Assembly (NCBI RefSeq): GCF_900104175.1
Contig: NZ_FNIX01000023.1
Span: 42,017 to 106,016 of the forward strand
Length of the DNA stretch: 64,000 bases
Source: Lentzea jiangxiensis
GTDB taxonomy: Bacteria; Actinomycetota; Actinomycetes; Mycobacteriales; Pseudonocardiaceae
Direction: 5' to 3'
Under the pieces are notes generated by a model. It was not told the origin of the DNA and did no database searches. It saw nothing but the letters and a program-made list of their open reading frames with translations. Made by a program: the position numbers and the translations under genes. Position 1 is the stretch's first letter; every line of letters starts with the position of its first letter. Positions 34,901 to 43,271 of the stretch are shown piece by piece.

Positions 34901-37900
34901 CCGAACGGAAAGCTGGATCGTGAGTCGCTTCCCGCGCCGGCGCTTCCGGTCACGAGAAGTGCCCCTCCTCGGACCCACGTTGAGCGCGTTCTGTGCGAGG
35001 TGGTCGCCGAGGTGCTCGGCACCGCGGAAGTCGGCGTCGACGATGACTTCTTCGCATTGGGTGGAGACAGCATCGACTCGATCTCGGTCGCGTCCCGGGC
35101 GCGAGACCGCGGCGTGCACACGACTCCCCGTGCGATCTTCGAGGCGCGGACCGTTGCCCGCATCGCGGACGGTGCTGATGTGCGGGAGTCAGCGCCGGCG
35201 GCATCACGCACGGACTCCGCCCCGTACCGAATGCCACTGCAACCTGCTGCGCGTTTCCATCACGACCGCGCACGCGGATTTTCCCGGCTCACGCAGTACA
35301 TCGTTCTCGACGCTCCAGCGGAAACGACCGCCGCACAAGTCCGTGGTGCTGTCGAACACCTCCTGCGCGACCATGACATTCTCCGTGCCAGGCTGGCCGA
35401 GGACGGTCGAGCGTTGCTCGTACCATCACCAGCAGACGCGGACGTGGGCAAGATCTTCCGATGGGTCCGAACCACCGGCGCGGACCGGGAGAGGTCGCAG
35501 CGAGCTGAACTCGTTGCCGCCCGTGCACGCATCAGCCTCGTGGACGGAATCCCCCTTCAGGCTGTGCTGCTTGACGTGGTGGATCGCGACCGGCCCAGGA
35601 TCCTGCTCGTGGCCCACCACCTCGTGGTTGACGGGGTCTCGTGGCAGGTCCTGGTGGCGCAGCTCGCGGCCGTTGCGTCCGGTGCGCCGGCTCACCGACC
35701 TCAGACGACCTCCGTGCGGCAGTGGCTCAGCGGACTGGCCGGCGGCATCACGAGGTTCGAAGCGCATGCCGATCATTGGCGCAACGTTCTCGCCACGGCG
35801 CAGAGCCCTCTCGGCCGCCGATACGTCGACCCGGCCATCGACGTCGCCACCACCGTTCACGAGCGGCGGGTCCTGTTGCCACCGTCCACCACACGCACTT
35901 TGCTGACGTTGCCGCACGCTTACGGCGGCTCCGCGCAGGACGCGGTACTCGCCGCGCTCACCATGGCCGTCGCGCGGTTCCGTGGCGCGGAGCGCGGAGG
36001 TGGCGAGCCGACGCTGATCCGCGTCGAGGGGCACGGTCGCGAGGAACACCTGGTCCCCGGTGCGGACCTTTCCGCGACGGTGGGCTGGTTCACCAGCTTC
36101 TTCCCGATTCTCGTCGACATCACCGCTGTCGACCTCGACGACGCGTTCGCATCAGGCCCTGCCGCGGCGACCGCCATGTCCGCGGCAGTAGAAGCGATCG
36201 CGGCATCACCGGACAACGGGATCGGCTACGGCGTGCTGCGTCATCTTTCTGCGGCTGCGGAAGAGTGGCCGGACGAGAGCGCTGTTCAGATCAACTTCAA
36301 CTACCTGGGCCACTTCGATCCCAGCTCCGGCGCGGCCGGTTGGAACCTCGCCGCCGAGGAATCGCCCCTGATCGCCACACCCGACCCCGACACGCCTGTC
36401 ATCGCCGCTCTGGACGTGCGGGCCGTCACCATCGGGGGTACGCCGGAGGACGCAGAACTCGCTGTCACCTTCGCCGCTCCGGAGGGTGTGCTCGACGCCC
36501 CTGCCTTGGCCGAGTTCGCCGATGAATTCGTGCGCGCCGCAAACGCGGTGGCGCACCATCGGCCCGATCCGCGCACGGGCATCCGCTCTGCTGCAGAGGT
36601 GACCTCAGCGCTCGTCGACCGGCATCAGCTGGAGCTGTGGGAGAAACGCTTCCCCGAACTCGCCGACGTATGGCCGCTCACCTCTGTCCAGTCCGGACTC
36701 CTCTTCCACTCCGGGCTCGCGGCGGACGGGTTCGACGCTTATCAGCAACAGTTCGTCCTGCACCTCACCGGACCGGTCGACGCCGAACGCCTCCGGAACG
36801 CGGGCCAGGCACTGATCAACCGCCACGACGCACTCCGGGTTGCATTCGTTCCGGACGAGACCGGGTTGCTCATGCAGCTCGTTCAGGCCCGCGTGGAGCT
36901 TCCGTGGCGGCACCACGCCGTCAGAACGGATCAGATCACTCCGTGGCTCGAAGCGGACCATGCGGAGCATTTCGATCCAGCCTCGGCACCGTTGCTGCGC
37001 ATGACGCTCTTCACAACGGGTCCGAACACCGCCGACCTGCTCATCACAGCTCACCACGCCGTCTTCGACGGCTGGTCGCTACCGCTGCTGCTGGTAGACC
37101 TGCTCCAGCTCTACGCGGGGATGCGGCTCCCCCCGGCTGAGTCCTTCAAACGCTATCTGGAGTGGCTTGCCGAGCGTGATCAGGCTGCGGCCGCACGAGC
37201 GTGGAGTACCGCACTGGCGGGGCTCCAGAGCCCCACGATGCTCGGTGACGCAGTTCCACCTCCGGCAACGTCCTCCTCACGGCAGGTCGGGCTCGGTCAC
37301 ATCGACATCCCGATCGAGCACGATCGCGCGCACAAGCTGGTCCGACTGGCTTCAGACTCCCAGGTCACGCTCAACTCCGTCATCCAGCTCGCTTGGGGAC
37401 TGCTGCTCAGCCGTCTGACCGACAGCGACGACGTCGTGTTCGGCACCACTGTGGCTGGTCGACCCGCTGACCTACCTGGTGCCGCGAGCGTCGTCGGATC
37501 TTTCATCAACACGATCCCCGTCCGGCTCGTCTGCCAGGCCGACGCCCGCGTCACCGAGCTCCTGACCTACCTGCACACACGCCACGCCGCTCTGCTCGAC
37601 CACCATCACCACCCTCTCGCCGACATCCAGCGCGCCGCCGGGCTCGGCACCCTGTTCGACACGCTTGTCGTCTTCGAGTCTTACCCCGTCGACCGCCTTG
37701 CCCTCGACGAGGCCGCCCGGCAGGCAGGCATCTGCGCGACAGGGGTGACCCCGATCGTCGGTACCCACTACCAGGCCAGTCTGCTGGTCACGGCCGACCC
37801 CCTTCCCCGCATGACTCTGCAGTACCGGCGCGAACGATTCGACAGTGCCAACGCGCAACGGCTGGCAACGCAACTCGCACACGTTCTGCATGATTTGGCC

Positions 37901-40900
37901 TTGGTGGGAACCGAAGGCAGTACGGATGACATCAGCCCGTACGACCGCGGTGAGCGTCGTGCTCTCCTGCAGGCGTACAGCGACACGGCTCAGCCGACGA
38001 CAGGTACGACCGTCGTAGACCACATCCGAAACCGCGTGCACGAGAATCCGGCAGCGGTCGCCGTGGCGGACGGATTCCGTGAAGTCAGCTACCTCGAACT
38101 GTGGAAACGTGCGCAGCACCTGGCGATGGCGCTTCGAGCGGCTGGAGCGGGACCTGAGAGCGTGGTCGGGATCGCTCTCCCACGCACTGCGGACCTCGTT
38201 GCCGCAGTTCTCGGTGTTCTCTCCGCCGGCGCCGCATACCTGCCGATCGATGTCACCTACCCGGCGACCCGCATCCGCTCCATCATCGACTCCGCTCAGC
38301 CCGACCTGATCATCTGCGATCCCGGCTTCGCCGAGACTGCACAGGGACGCCCTACCTTCACACTCACCGACCTCGACAGGTACTCGACGGCAGCAGAGCC
38401 GCTCTCCACCCGCGCTGCGACTCCACTGCTGGACAACCTCGCTTACGTCATGAGCACGTCGGGAACCACCGGAACCCCGAAGGGTGTGGCCGCCACCCAC
38501 CGGAGCCTGGTCACGGCAGTCGAAGCGATGGCGGGTTGGTCCGGTGTCGCACCTGGCTCCCGGCTTGCTGCCGGGACATCGATCAGTTTCGACATCTCCG
38601 TGTTCGAGTTGTTCGCGACCCTGTGCGCAGGCGGGACGTTGCAGCTACTACCGGACACGCTCTCACTCGCCGAGATCCAAGCCCAGCACGGCATAGTCCT
38701 GAGCACCGTGCCATCGGTGCTCGCCGAACTGCTGCCACTGATCCAGGGCAAAGTCCATGCCCACACCGTGGTGCTGGGAGGCGAGCCGGTCACCGCGGCG
38801 TTGATCCGGTCGCTGCGCGAGGCGATGCCCGGTGCCCGAGTGGTCAACACCTATGGTCCCAGCGAAACCTTCTACACCACGGCTTTCGTGCTCGAACATG
38901 AACACGAACCCGAATCCGAGGCCCCGTTGCCGCTGGGCTCTCCCTTACCGAACGTGCGCCTCTACGTCCTGGACCGAGCCTTGCGACCGGTACCTGACGG
39001 GTGTGTGGGCGAGCTGTACGCGGGCGGCGACACCACCGCACGTGGTTACCACCACCAGCCTGCGCTCACCTCGAGCCGTTTCGTCGCCGATCCGTTCGGC
39101 CCTCCCGGAGCCAGGCTTTACCGCACCGGAGATCTGGTGCGCAGGAGCGGCGACCGGCTCGACTTCATCGCCCGCGCAGACAATCAGGTGAAAATCCGCG
39201 GCTTCCGCATCGAGACCGGCGAGATCGAATCCGCTCTCACCCGCCATCCCCGAGTCCAGCGCGCGGTCGTGGTCCCGCGCTCGAGTGCCGGCGGGCCGCG
39301 CCTGGTCGCCTACGTGGTGACCAGGGAGCCCGCGGACGATCTCATCTCGTTCGCCGGCGAGCACCTTCCGCGACACATGGTGCCGTCCGCCGTCGTGCCC
39401 ATCAGCCGTCTCCCGCTGACTCCCAACGGAAAACTCGACCGTGACGCGTTGCCCGCCCCTGACTCTCAGAGCAGCGCGTATCGTCCACCTCGCACCCGCC
39501 TGGAACACACTTTGGCGATCTTGTTCGCGGAGGTCCTGGGAGCCGCGTCCGTCGGGATCGACGACGACTTCTTCGAGGCGGGCGGACATTCTTTGCTCGC
39601 CACACGCTTGGCAAGCCGTGTACACACGGTACTCGGCGTACAGCTTCCCATCCGCGAGGTGTTCGACGCGCCAACCGTCGCGAAGCTCGCCAGCCGCTTG
39701 CCCACCGCGGGAGTCACCAGGCCCGCGCTGGTCGCGCGATCTCACACCGAACCGGTTCCCCTGTCCTTTGCCCAGCGCAGGCTGTGGTTCCTCGACCGAC
39801 TGGACGGCCCTTCCGCCACCTACAACCTCCCGCTCGTCGTGCGACTGCGCGGGGAACTGGATCCCGTCGCCCTGCGCCAAGCGCTGAGCGATCTCATCGC
39901 CCGCCATGAGGCCCTGCGCACAATCCTGGTGGAGGACGAGGCGGGCACGCCCTTGCAGCACGTCGTCCCGGCCTCGGAAGTCTCCTTCGACCTGCCGGTG
40001 CGAGAGGCCGACCTGGCCGAACGAGAGAAGGCGGTCGACGAGCTGGCACGCTCGCCGTTCGACATCGCCCATGAGGTGCCGATACGCGCTGTTCTGGTGC
40101 GGTGCGACGCCGACGACCACACCTTGGTGGTGGTTGTCCACCACAGTGCCGCGGATGGCGGATCCATGCCGGTTTTGGGGGCGGACCTGTCCACCGCCTA
40201 TCGAGCTCGCCTGTGTGGGCGGAGCCCTGCCTGGACTCCGCCGTCCGTGACCTACCGCGACTACACGATGTGGCAACGAGATCTGCTCGGACGAGCGGAT
40301 GACCCGGACAGCATGATGTTCCGCCAGTCCGAGTACTGGCGAGAGACGCTGGCCGGCGCGCCGCAACTGGTCTCGCTGCCTGCCGACCGGCCACGTCCTC
40401 CCGTGGCGTCCCACCGGGGCGCCTCTCACGAGTTCACCTTGCCCGCTGATCTGGTGTCCGCGATGCACGACCTGTCCCGGCGGAGCGGCACCACGTTGTC
40501 GATGCTCGTGCAGGCTGCGGTTTCGTTGTTACTGCACCGTCACGGAGCAGGTTCCGACATCGTCACGGGCGCGCCTGTCGCCGGGAGAACCGACGAGGCT
40601 CTCAGCTCGATGGTGGGCTTGTTGGCCAACACGTGGGTGCTGAGGGTCGGGTTGAACGACAACCCCACCTTCAACGACGTTCTCGACCGCGTCCGACGCC
40701 AGGCATTGGCCGCCTACGACCACCAGGAGATCCCGTTCGAACGATTGGTCGAGGTGCTCAAACCGACCCGCAGCACCGCTCAGCACCCGTTGTTCCAGGT
40801 GATGGTCGCCTGGCAGTCCGATCCATGGCCGACCCTCGATCTGCCCGGGCTGCACGGTACCGTCGAGCGGGCCGACACAGCGGCCGCCAAGTTCGACCTG

Positions 40901-42841
40901 TTCATCAGCCTGTTCCCCAGCGCCGGAAAGGCCATCGGTGGTGTGGTCGAATACGCCACCGACCTGTTCGACTTCTCCACAGTCGCCACGTTCGTCGAAA
41001 GACTCGAGCGAGTCCTGCGGCAGGTGTGCGATGACCCTGCCATCCGCACCGGTGCCGTGGCGGTGCTCTCTGCCGAGGAACGTCGTGCCCTGATTCAACC
41101 GGCTTCCGCCACCGCGGTCTCGTGGCCGCCGGTCGAGGTCACCGAACTCGTCCGGCGCCAGTCCCAGGCCTCGCCGGACGCGACGGCGGTCAGCCACCCG
41201 GCCTCAGGTCGAACGCTGACCTACGCGGAACTGGACCAGGCAGCAGGGAGGCTGGCGGGCTGGCTGCGCCGGAAAGGCACGGGAGAAGGCGATACGGTGG
41301 CGGTAGCCCTGGACCGGTCGACCGATCTCGTCGTGGCCTTGCTCGGTGTGCTGCGCAGTGGAGCTTCCTACGTACCGATCGATCCTTCCCACCCGAGGGA
41401 ACGAATCGAACTGATCCTGAAGGACTGCGCGCCCGCGTTGGTGCTCCGCGCACTGCCCTCACTGGAGAACGAGCCCGACGTCACGGAATCCGGGCCGTCG
41501 GCCGTTCATCCCGGCCGACCTGCGTACATCATCTACACCTCTGGATCGACCGGGACCCCGAAGGGTGTCGAAATCTCCCACGGCGCGCTGACCAACTTCC
41601 TCCTGTCGATGCGAGACCTGCTGAAACTCGATGGTGATGACCGTTGGCTCGCTGTAACCACAGCGGCGTTCGACATTGCCGCGCTCGAGCTGTACCTACC
41701 ACTCGTCGTCGGTGCGCAGGTGATCATCGCCGACCGCGACGAGGTCGCCGACCCGGTCCGCCTGCTCTCCGTGTCCGAGGAACAACAGGCCACCATCGTC
41801 CAGGGCACCCCGGCGCTGTGGAGGGGGCTGGTGGCGACGACGTCGAACGGGTTGAGTCGTCTGCGCGTGCTGACGGGCGGGGAGGCCCTGACACCCTCTC
41901 TCGCCGACGCCCTGACCGCGCGCGCAGCGCAGGTCATCAACGTCTACGGCCCGACCGAGACGACGATCTGGTCGACCTGGGCCACCGTCGTACCTGGCGG
42001 CGCACCACATCTGGGGAGTCCCATCGCCAACACCGGCTTGTACGTGCTCGACGAGTACCTGAACCCTGTCGTGCCCGGTGCGCCCGGCGACCTCTACCTG
42101 TCCGGAGACGGGCTCGCGATCGGCTACCACGGCCGGCCCTCTCTCACCGCCTCGGCGTTCGTCGCAGATCCCTATGGTGACCGCGGACAGCGCATGTATC
42201 GCACCGGCGATCGCGTCGTCCGCACCCGAGACGGGCTGATCTTCCTCGGCCGCGCCGACCGGCAGGTGAAGATCCGCGGTCATCGGGTGGAACCGGGGGA
42301 GATCGAGACGGTGATAGTCCGGCATCCGGCTGTTCGCGCTGCTGCGGTCCTGGCCGGCGAAGACGCTTCAGGCACCACCGTGCTCACCGCCTACCTGGAG
42401 TGCGATGCGACTCCCACCCTGCACGACGAGATCGTGGAACATCTGCGACAACGCCTACCAGGGCACATGGTCCCGACGCGTCTCGTTCCCCTGCGTGAGC
42501 TTCCGCTCACTCCGAACGGCAAGCTCGATCGGGCAGCGCTCCCGGCAGCGGGCCCTCCACCGGTCGCGCCGCACCGGCGACCGCAGTCGGAGCTCGAACG
42601 TCGCCTGTGCGCCCTGTTCGCCGAGGTGCTCGACCTGCCGGAGGTGGGGCTCGACGACGACTTCTTCGCTCTCGGAGGGCACTCCTTGGCAGCGACCTTG
42701 TTGGTCGCGCGGGTTCGTGACGAGCTGGCAGTGGAGTTGGAGGTACGACGGATCTTTGAGTGCCCGACCGTAGGCTCTCTTACACGCCAATGGGACCAGC
42801 TGACAGCACGAAGGCGCGCACCGCTGCGCCGTATGGCGTGA
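32000..42841 (+). CDS. NRPS 1: C-A(Ser)-T-E-C-A(Pip/Piz-like)-T-C-A(Gly)-T
   Basis: About 3613 residues from the ATG at 32000 (AAGGGGA upstream; the frame to 31940 is a leader). Order with rough residues: C1 10-440, with the active motif altered to PHLLTDA, a starter-type C for an aryl acyl donor; A1 457-977, code D-V-W-H-V-S-L-V = Ser; T1 Ser near 1022; epimerase 1077-1520 with HHLVVDGVSW; C2 (D-Cys-L type, after E) 1550-1985; A2 2003-2490, code D-I-F-S-V-G-T-Y; T2 near 2528; C3 2580-3017; A3 3047-3515, code D-I-L-Q-L-G-V-I = Gly; T3 near 3560. There is no TE, so the tripeptide passes to NRPS2. A2 resembles piperazate codes, while the nearby lysine cyclodeaminase predicts pipecolate. A terminator follows. 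Confidence 0.93.
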   Translation: MTSHGLSAAQNRFRLAQELSPELPNVVSVVWRIEGTVDAGVLTAQVREALKETPTLRATFHEGAHGALCQEGDLGEWEASAVDLSDAGDPARTARERMRSIVDTRFDLTRGPLLRAELITLSHTAHLLVFACPHLLTDAYGLMRIFSQRVGERYRAACGAEPLSPSGFLPLPDFLRLDAEYRTSSRFVLDGDFWRRYLTTEHEPARPAVASASHVEQQLRHRARQVVPAGMLSSECELPPHQAQVITAAAEEAGVSEQALLAAGIAAFLRGVCGVDDLRIGLSVGNRAGAARGTPGLMSNIVPVNLSIGAGQSLSELARDVATASREVFRHSKHQITDIQRAAGVHGNLRGPFGTIVNIMPPVEDLDLDGGIARFDGGSFGDIDELMISLFRTGAGALHVRLDAPARLHGQSELDHLVTGVRRHLFTLASAPGSAIGTHSSSTLRDLTWLAERNSTRAEVPATTIPALFRDQVAATPGAVAIVADATGTTVTYAELDAMVEKLSQRVREQGVRPESVVAVVLPRSLDLVVALLAVMKAGGTYLPVDPNYPPDRVAYLLADSEPVLVLTTANAEIPADGIRRLNVDEPGDRSEAVHRGESTPGEAENPPAIDDRHPAYVIYTSGSTGAPKGVVVEHRAIVNRLLWMQDEYDLRPVDRVLQKTSASFDVSVWEFFWPLTHGATLVLAEPGGQGDPRYLADVIRREQVTIAHFVPSMFAQFLNDENAAGCSSLRLLVCSGEALPAELVTKAAAVLDASVHNLYGPTEAAVDVTHWRCRPGDRTVPIGTPVWNTGAHVLDSALLPTPVGVVGELYLSGVQLARGYAGRPGLTASRFVASLAGKPGERLYRTGDLARWTDTGTLEYLGRVDRQVKIRGYRVEPGEIEAALTSHPGVAQAAIILTGDATSPRLAAYVVPSGFEGAVRSAIHGVRPIDLRSGLQIAEVRKAAEKLLPSYMVPSTITVLHSLPLTPNGKLDRESLPAPALPVTRSAPPRTHVERVLCEVVAEVLGTAEVGVDDDFFALGGDSIDSISVASRARDRGVHTTPRAIFEARTVARIADGADVRESAPAASRTDSAPYRMPLQPAARFHHDRARGFSRLTQYIVLDAPAETTAAQVRGAVEHLLRDHDILRARLAEDGRALLVPSPADADVGKIFRWVRTTGADRERSQRAELVAARARISLVDGIPLQAVLLDVVDRDRPRILLVAHHLVVDGVSWQVLVAQLAAVASGAPAHRPQTTSVRQWLSGLAGGITRFEAHADHWRNVLATAQSPLGRRYVDPAIDVATTVHERRVLLPPSTTRTLLTLPHAYGGSAQDAVLAALTMAVARFRGAERGGGEPTLIRVEGHGREEHLVPGADLSATVGWFTSFFPILVDITAVDLDDAFASGPAAATAMSAAVEAIAASPDNGIGYGVLRHLSAAAEEWPDESAVQINFNYLGHFDPSSGAAGWNLAAEESPLIATPDPDTPVIAALDVRAVTIGGTPEDAELAVTFAAPEGVLDAPALAEFADEFVRAANAVAHHRPDPRTGIRSAAEVTSALVDRHQLELWEKRFPELADVWPLTSVQSGLLFHSGLAADGFDAYQQQFVLHLTGPVDAERLRNAGQALINRHDALRVAFVPDETGLLMQLVQARVELPWRHHAVRTDQITPWLEADHAEHFDPASAPLLRMTLFTTGPNTADLLITAHHAVFDGWSLPLLLVDLLQLYAGMRLPPAESFKRYLEWLAERDQAAAARAWSTALAGLQSPTMLGDAVPPPATSSSRQVGLGHIDIPIEHDRAHKLVRLASDSQVTLNSVIQLAWGLLLSRLTDSDDVVFGTTVAGRPADLPGAASVVGSFINTIPVRLVCQADARVTELLTYLHTRHAALLDHHHHPLADIQRAAGLGTLFDTLVVFESYPVDRLALDEAARQAGICATGVTPIVGTHYQASLLVTADPLPRMTLQYRRERFDSANAQRLATQLAHVLHDLALVGTEGSTDDISPYDRGERRALLQAYSDTAQPTTGTTVVDHIRNRVHENPAAVAVADGFREVSYLELWKRAQHLAMALRAAGAGPESVVGIALPRTADLVAAVLGVLSAGAAYLPIDVTYPATRIRSIIDSAQPDLIICDPGFAETAQGRPTFTLTDLDRYSTAAEPLSTRAATPLLDNLAYVMSTSGTTGTPKGVAATHRSLVTAVEAMAGWSGVAPGSRLAAGTSISFDISVFELFATLCAGGTLQLLPDTLSLAEIQAQHGIVLSTVPSVLAELLPLIQGKVHAHTVVLGGEPVTAALIRSLREAMPGARVVNTYGPSETFYTTAFVLEHEHEPESEAPLPLGSPLPNVRLYVLDRALRPVPDGCVGELYAGGDTTARGYHHQPALTSSRFVADPFGPPGARLYRTGDLVRRSGDRLDFIARADNQVKIRGFRIETGEIESALTRHPRVQRAVVVPRSSAGGPRLVAYVVTREPADDLISFAGEHLPRHMVPSAVVPISRLPLTPNGKLDRDALPAPDSQSSAYRPPRTRLEHTLAILFAEVLGAASVGIDDDFFEAGGHSLLATRLASRVHTVLGVQLPIREVFDAPTVAKLASRLPTAGVTRPALVARSHTEPVPLSFAQRRLWFLDRLDGPSATYNLPLVVRLRGELDPVALRQALSDLIARHEALRTILVEDEAGTPLQHVVPASEVSFDLPVREADLAEREKAVDELARSPFDIAHEVPIRAVLVRCDADDHTLVVVVHHSAADGGSMPVLGADLSTAYRARLCGRSPAWTPPSVTYRDYTMWQRDLLGRADDPDSMMFRQSEYWRETLAGAPQLVSLPADRPRPPVASHRGASHEFTLPADLVSAMHDLSRRSGTTLSMLVQAAVSLLLHRHGAGSDIVTGAPVAGRTDEALSSMVGLLANTWVLRVGLNDNPTFNDVLDRVRRQALAAYDHQEIPFERLVEVLKPTRSTAQHPLFQVMVAWQSDPWPTLDLPGLHGTVERADTAAAKFDLFISLFPSAGKAIGGVVEYATDLFDFSTVATFVERLERVLRQVCDDPAIRTGAVAVLSAEERRALIQPASATAVSWPPVEVTELVRRQSQASPDATAVSHPASGRTLTYAELDQAAGRLAGWLRRKGTGEGDTVAVALDRSTDLVVALLGVLRSGASYVPIDPSHPRERIELILKDCAPALVLRALPSLENEPDVTESGPSAVHPGRPAYIIYTSGSTGTPKGVEISHGALTNFLLSMRDLLKLDGDDRWLAVTTAAFDIAALELYLPLVVGAQVIIADRDEVADPVRLLSVSEEQQATIVQGTPALWRGLVATTSNGLSRLRVLTGGEALTPSLADALTARAAQVINVYGPTETTIWSTWATVVPGGAPHLGSPIANTGLYVLDEYLNPVVPGAPGDLYLSGDGLAIGYHGRPSLTASAFVADPYGDRGQRMYRTGDRVVRTRDGLIFLGRADRQVKIRGHRVEPGEIETVIVRHPAVRAAAVLAGEDASGTTVLTAYLECDATPTLHDEIVEHLRQRLPGHMVPTRLVPLRELPLTPNGKLDRAALPAAGPPPVAPHRRPQSELERRLCALFAEVLDLPEVGLDDDFFALGGHSLAATLLVARVRDELAVELEVRRIFECPTVGSLTRQWDQLTARRRAPLRRMA

Positions 42842-42842
42842 C

Positions 42843-42874
42843 GCGAGGGGAGAAGCTGCGGCTTCTCCCCTCGC
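42843..42874. terminator. Bidirectional terminator after NRPS1
   Basis: Perfect 14-bp arms 42843-42856 and 42861-42874 with a TGCG loop, between convergent NRPS1 and the 129-aa gene. Confidence 0.85.
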
Positions 42875-42881
42875 CACGACT

Positions 42882-43271
42882 TCAGCGCATCAGCCGACGC
42901 GCCCGGTCCCGCACTCTCCGCGCGGCCAGACTCACAGCGGAAAGGTTGCGACTCGCGTTGACCTTCATCCAGTCGGGGAACTCGTCGAGTCCCCGATACA
43001 GGACGCTGAGCAGCTGCAGGTAGCTCATCAGCCCGGCCAACTCACCACCCAGCGGGTTCTCCTTGCCCTCAGCGGTCACGGCGACCGAGCCTGGGTGCTG
43101 CTCGAGTGCCTGCTGCAGCGCGAGGTGCGAGCGCACAAGTACTGGCAGCACCTCGCTGATGGGGTATGGCTGGTTGCCGCGCGGCGGGTGTGCTCCCAGC
43201 GTCTCGGCGATCGCCTCGGCGGCATCCGCGACCGCGCGGCTGAAGAGCTGCTCCGATTCAGTGCGCGTCAT
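42882..43271 (-). CDS. Hypothetical helical protein coupled to the UvrA-like gene
   Basis: 129 residues, helical (LFSRAVADAAEAIAETLGAH; LMSYLQLLSVLYRGLDEFPD). The start overlaps the uvrA-like stop by 4 bp (ATGA), so it is made together with it. No family recognised. It may assist resistance; an accessory role is inferred only from coupling. Confidence 0.7.
   Translation of the reverse strand: MTRTESEQLFSRAVADAAEAIAETLGAHPPRGNQPYPISEVLPVLVRSHLALQQALEQHPGSVAVTAEGKENPLGGELAGLMSYLQLLSVLYRGLDEFPDWMKVNASRNLSAVSLAARRVRDRARRLMR

Noticed and set aside
33370..34930. A1 activating diaminopropionate, as in quinaldopeptin
   Set aside because: Specificity residues D-V-W-H-V-S-L-V match the standard Ser code, and no diaminopropionate genes are present.
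38945..40468. 507-codon minus-strand frame inside NRPS1
   Set aside because: Antisense to A2/T2/C3 coding sequence; no domain.
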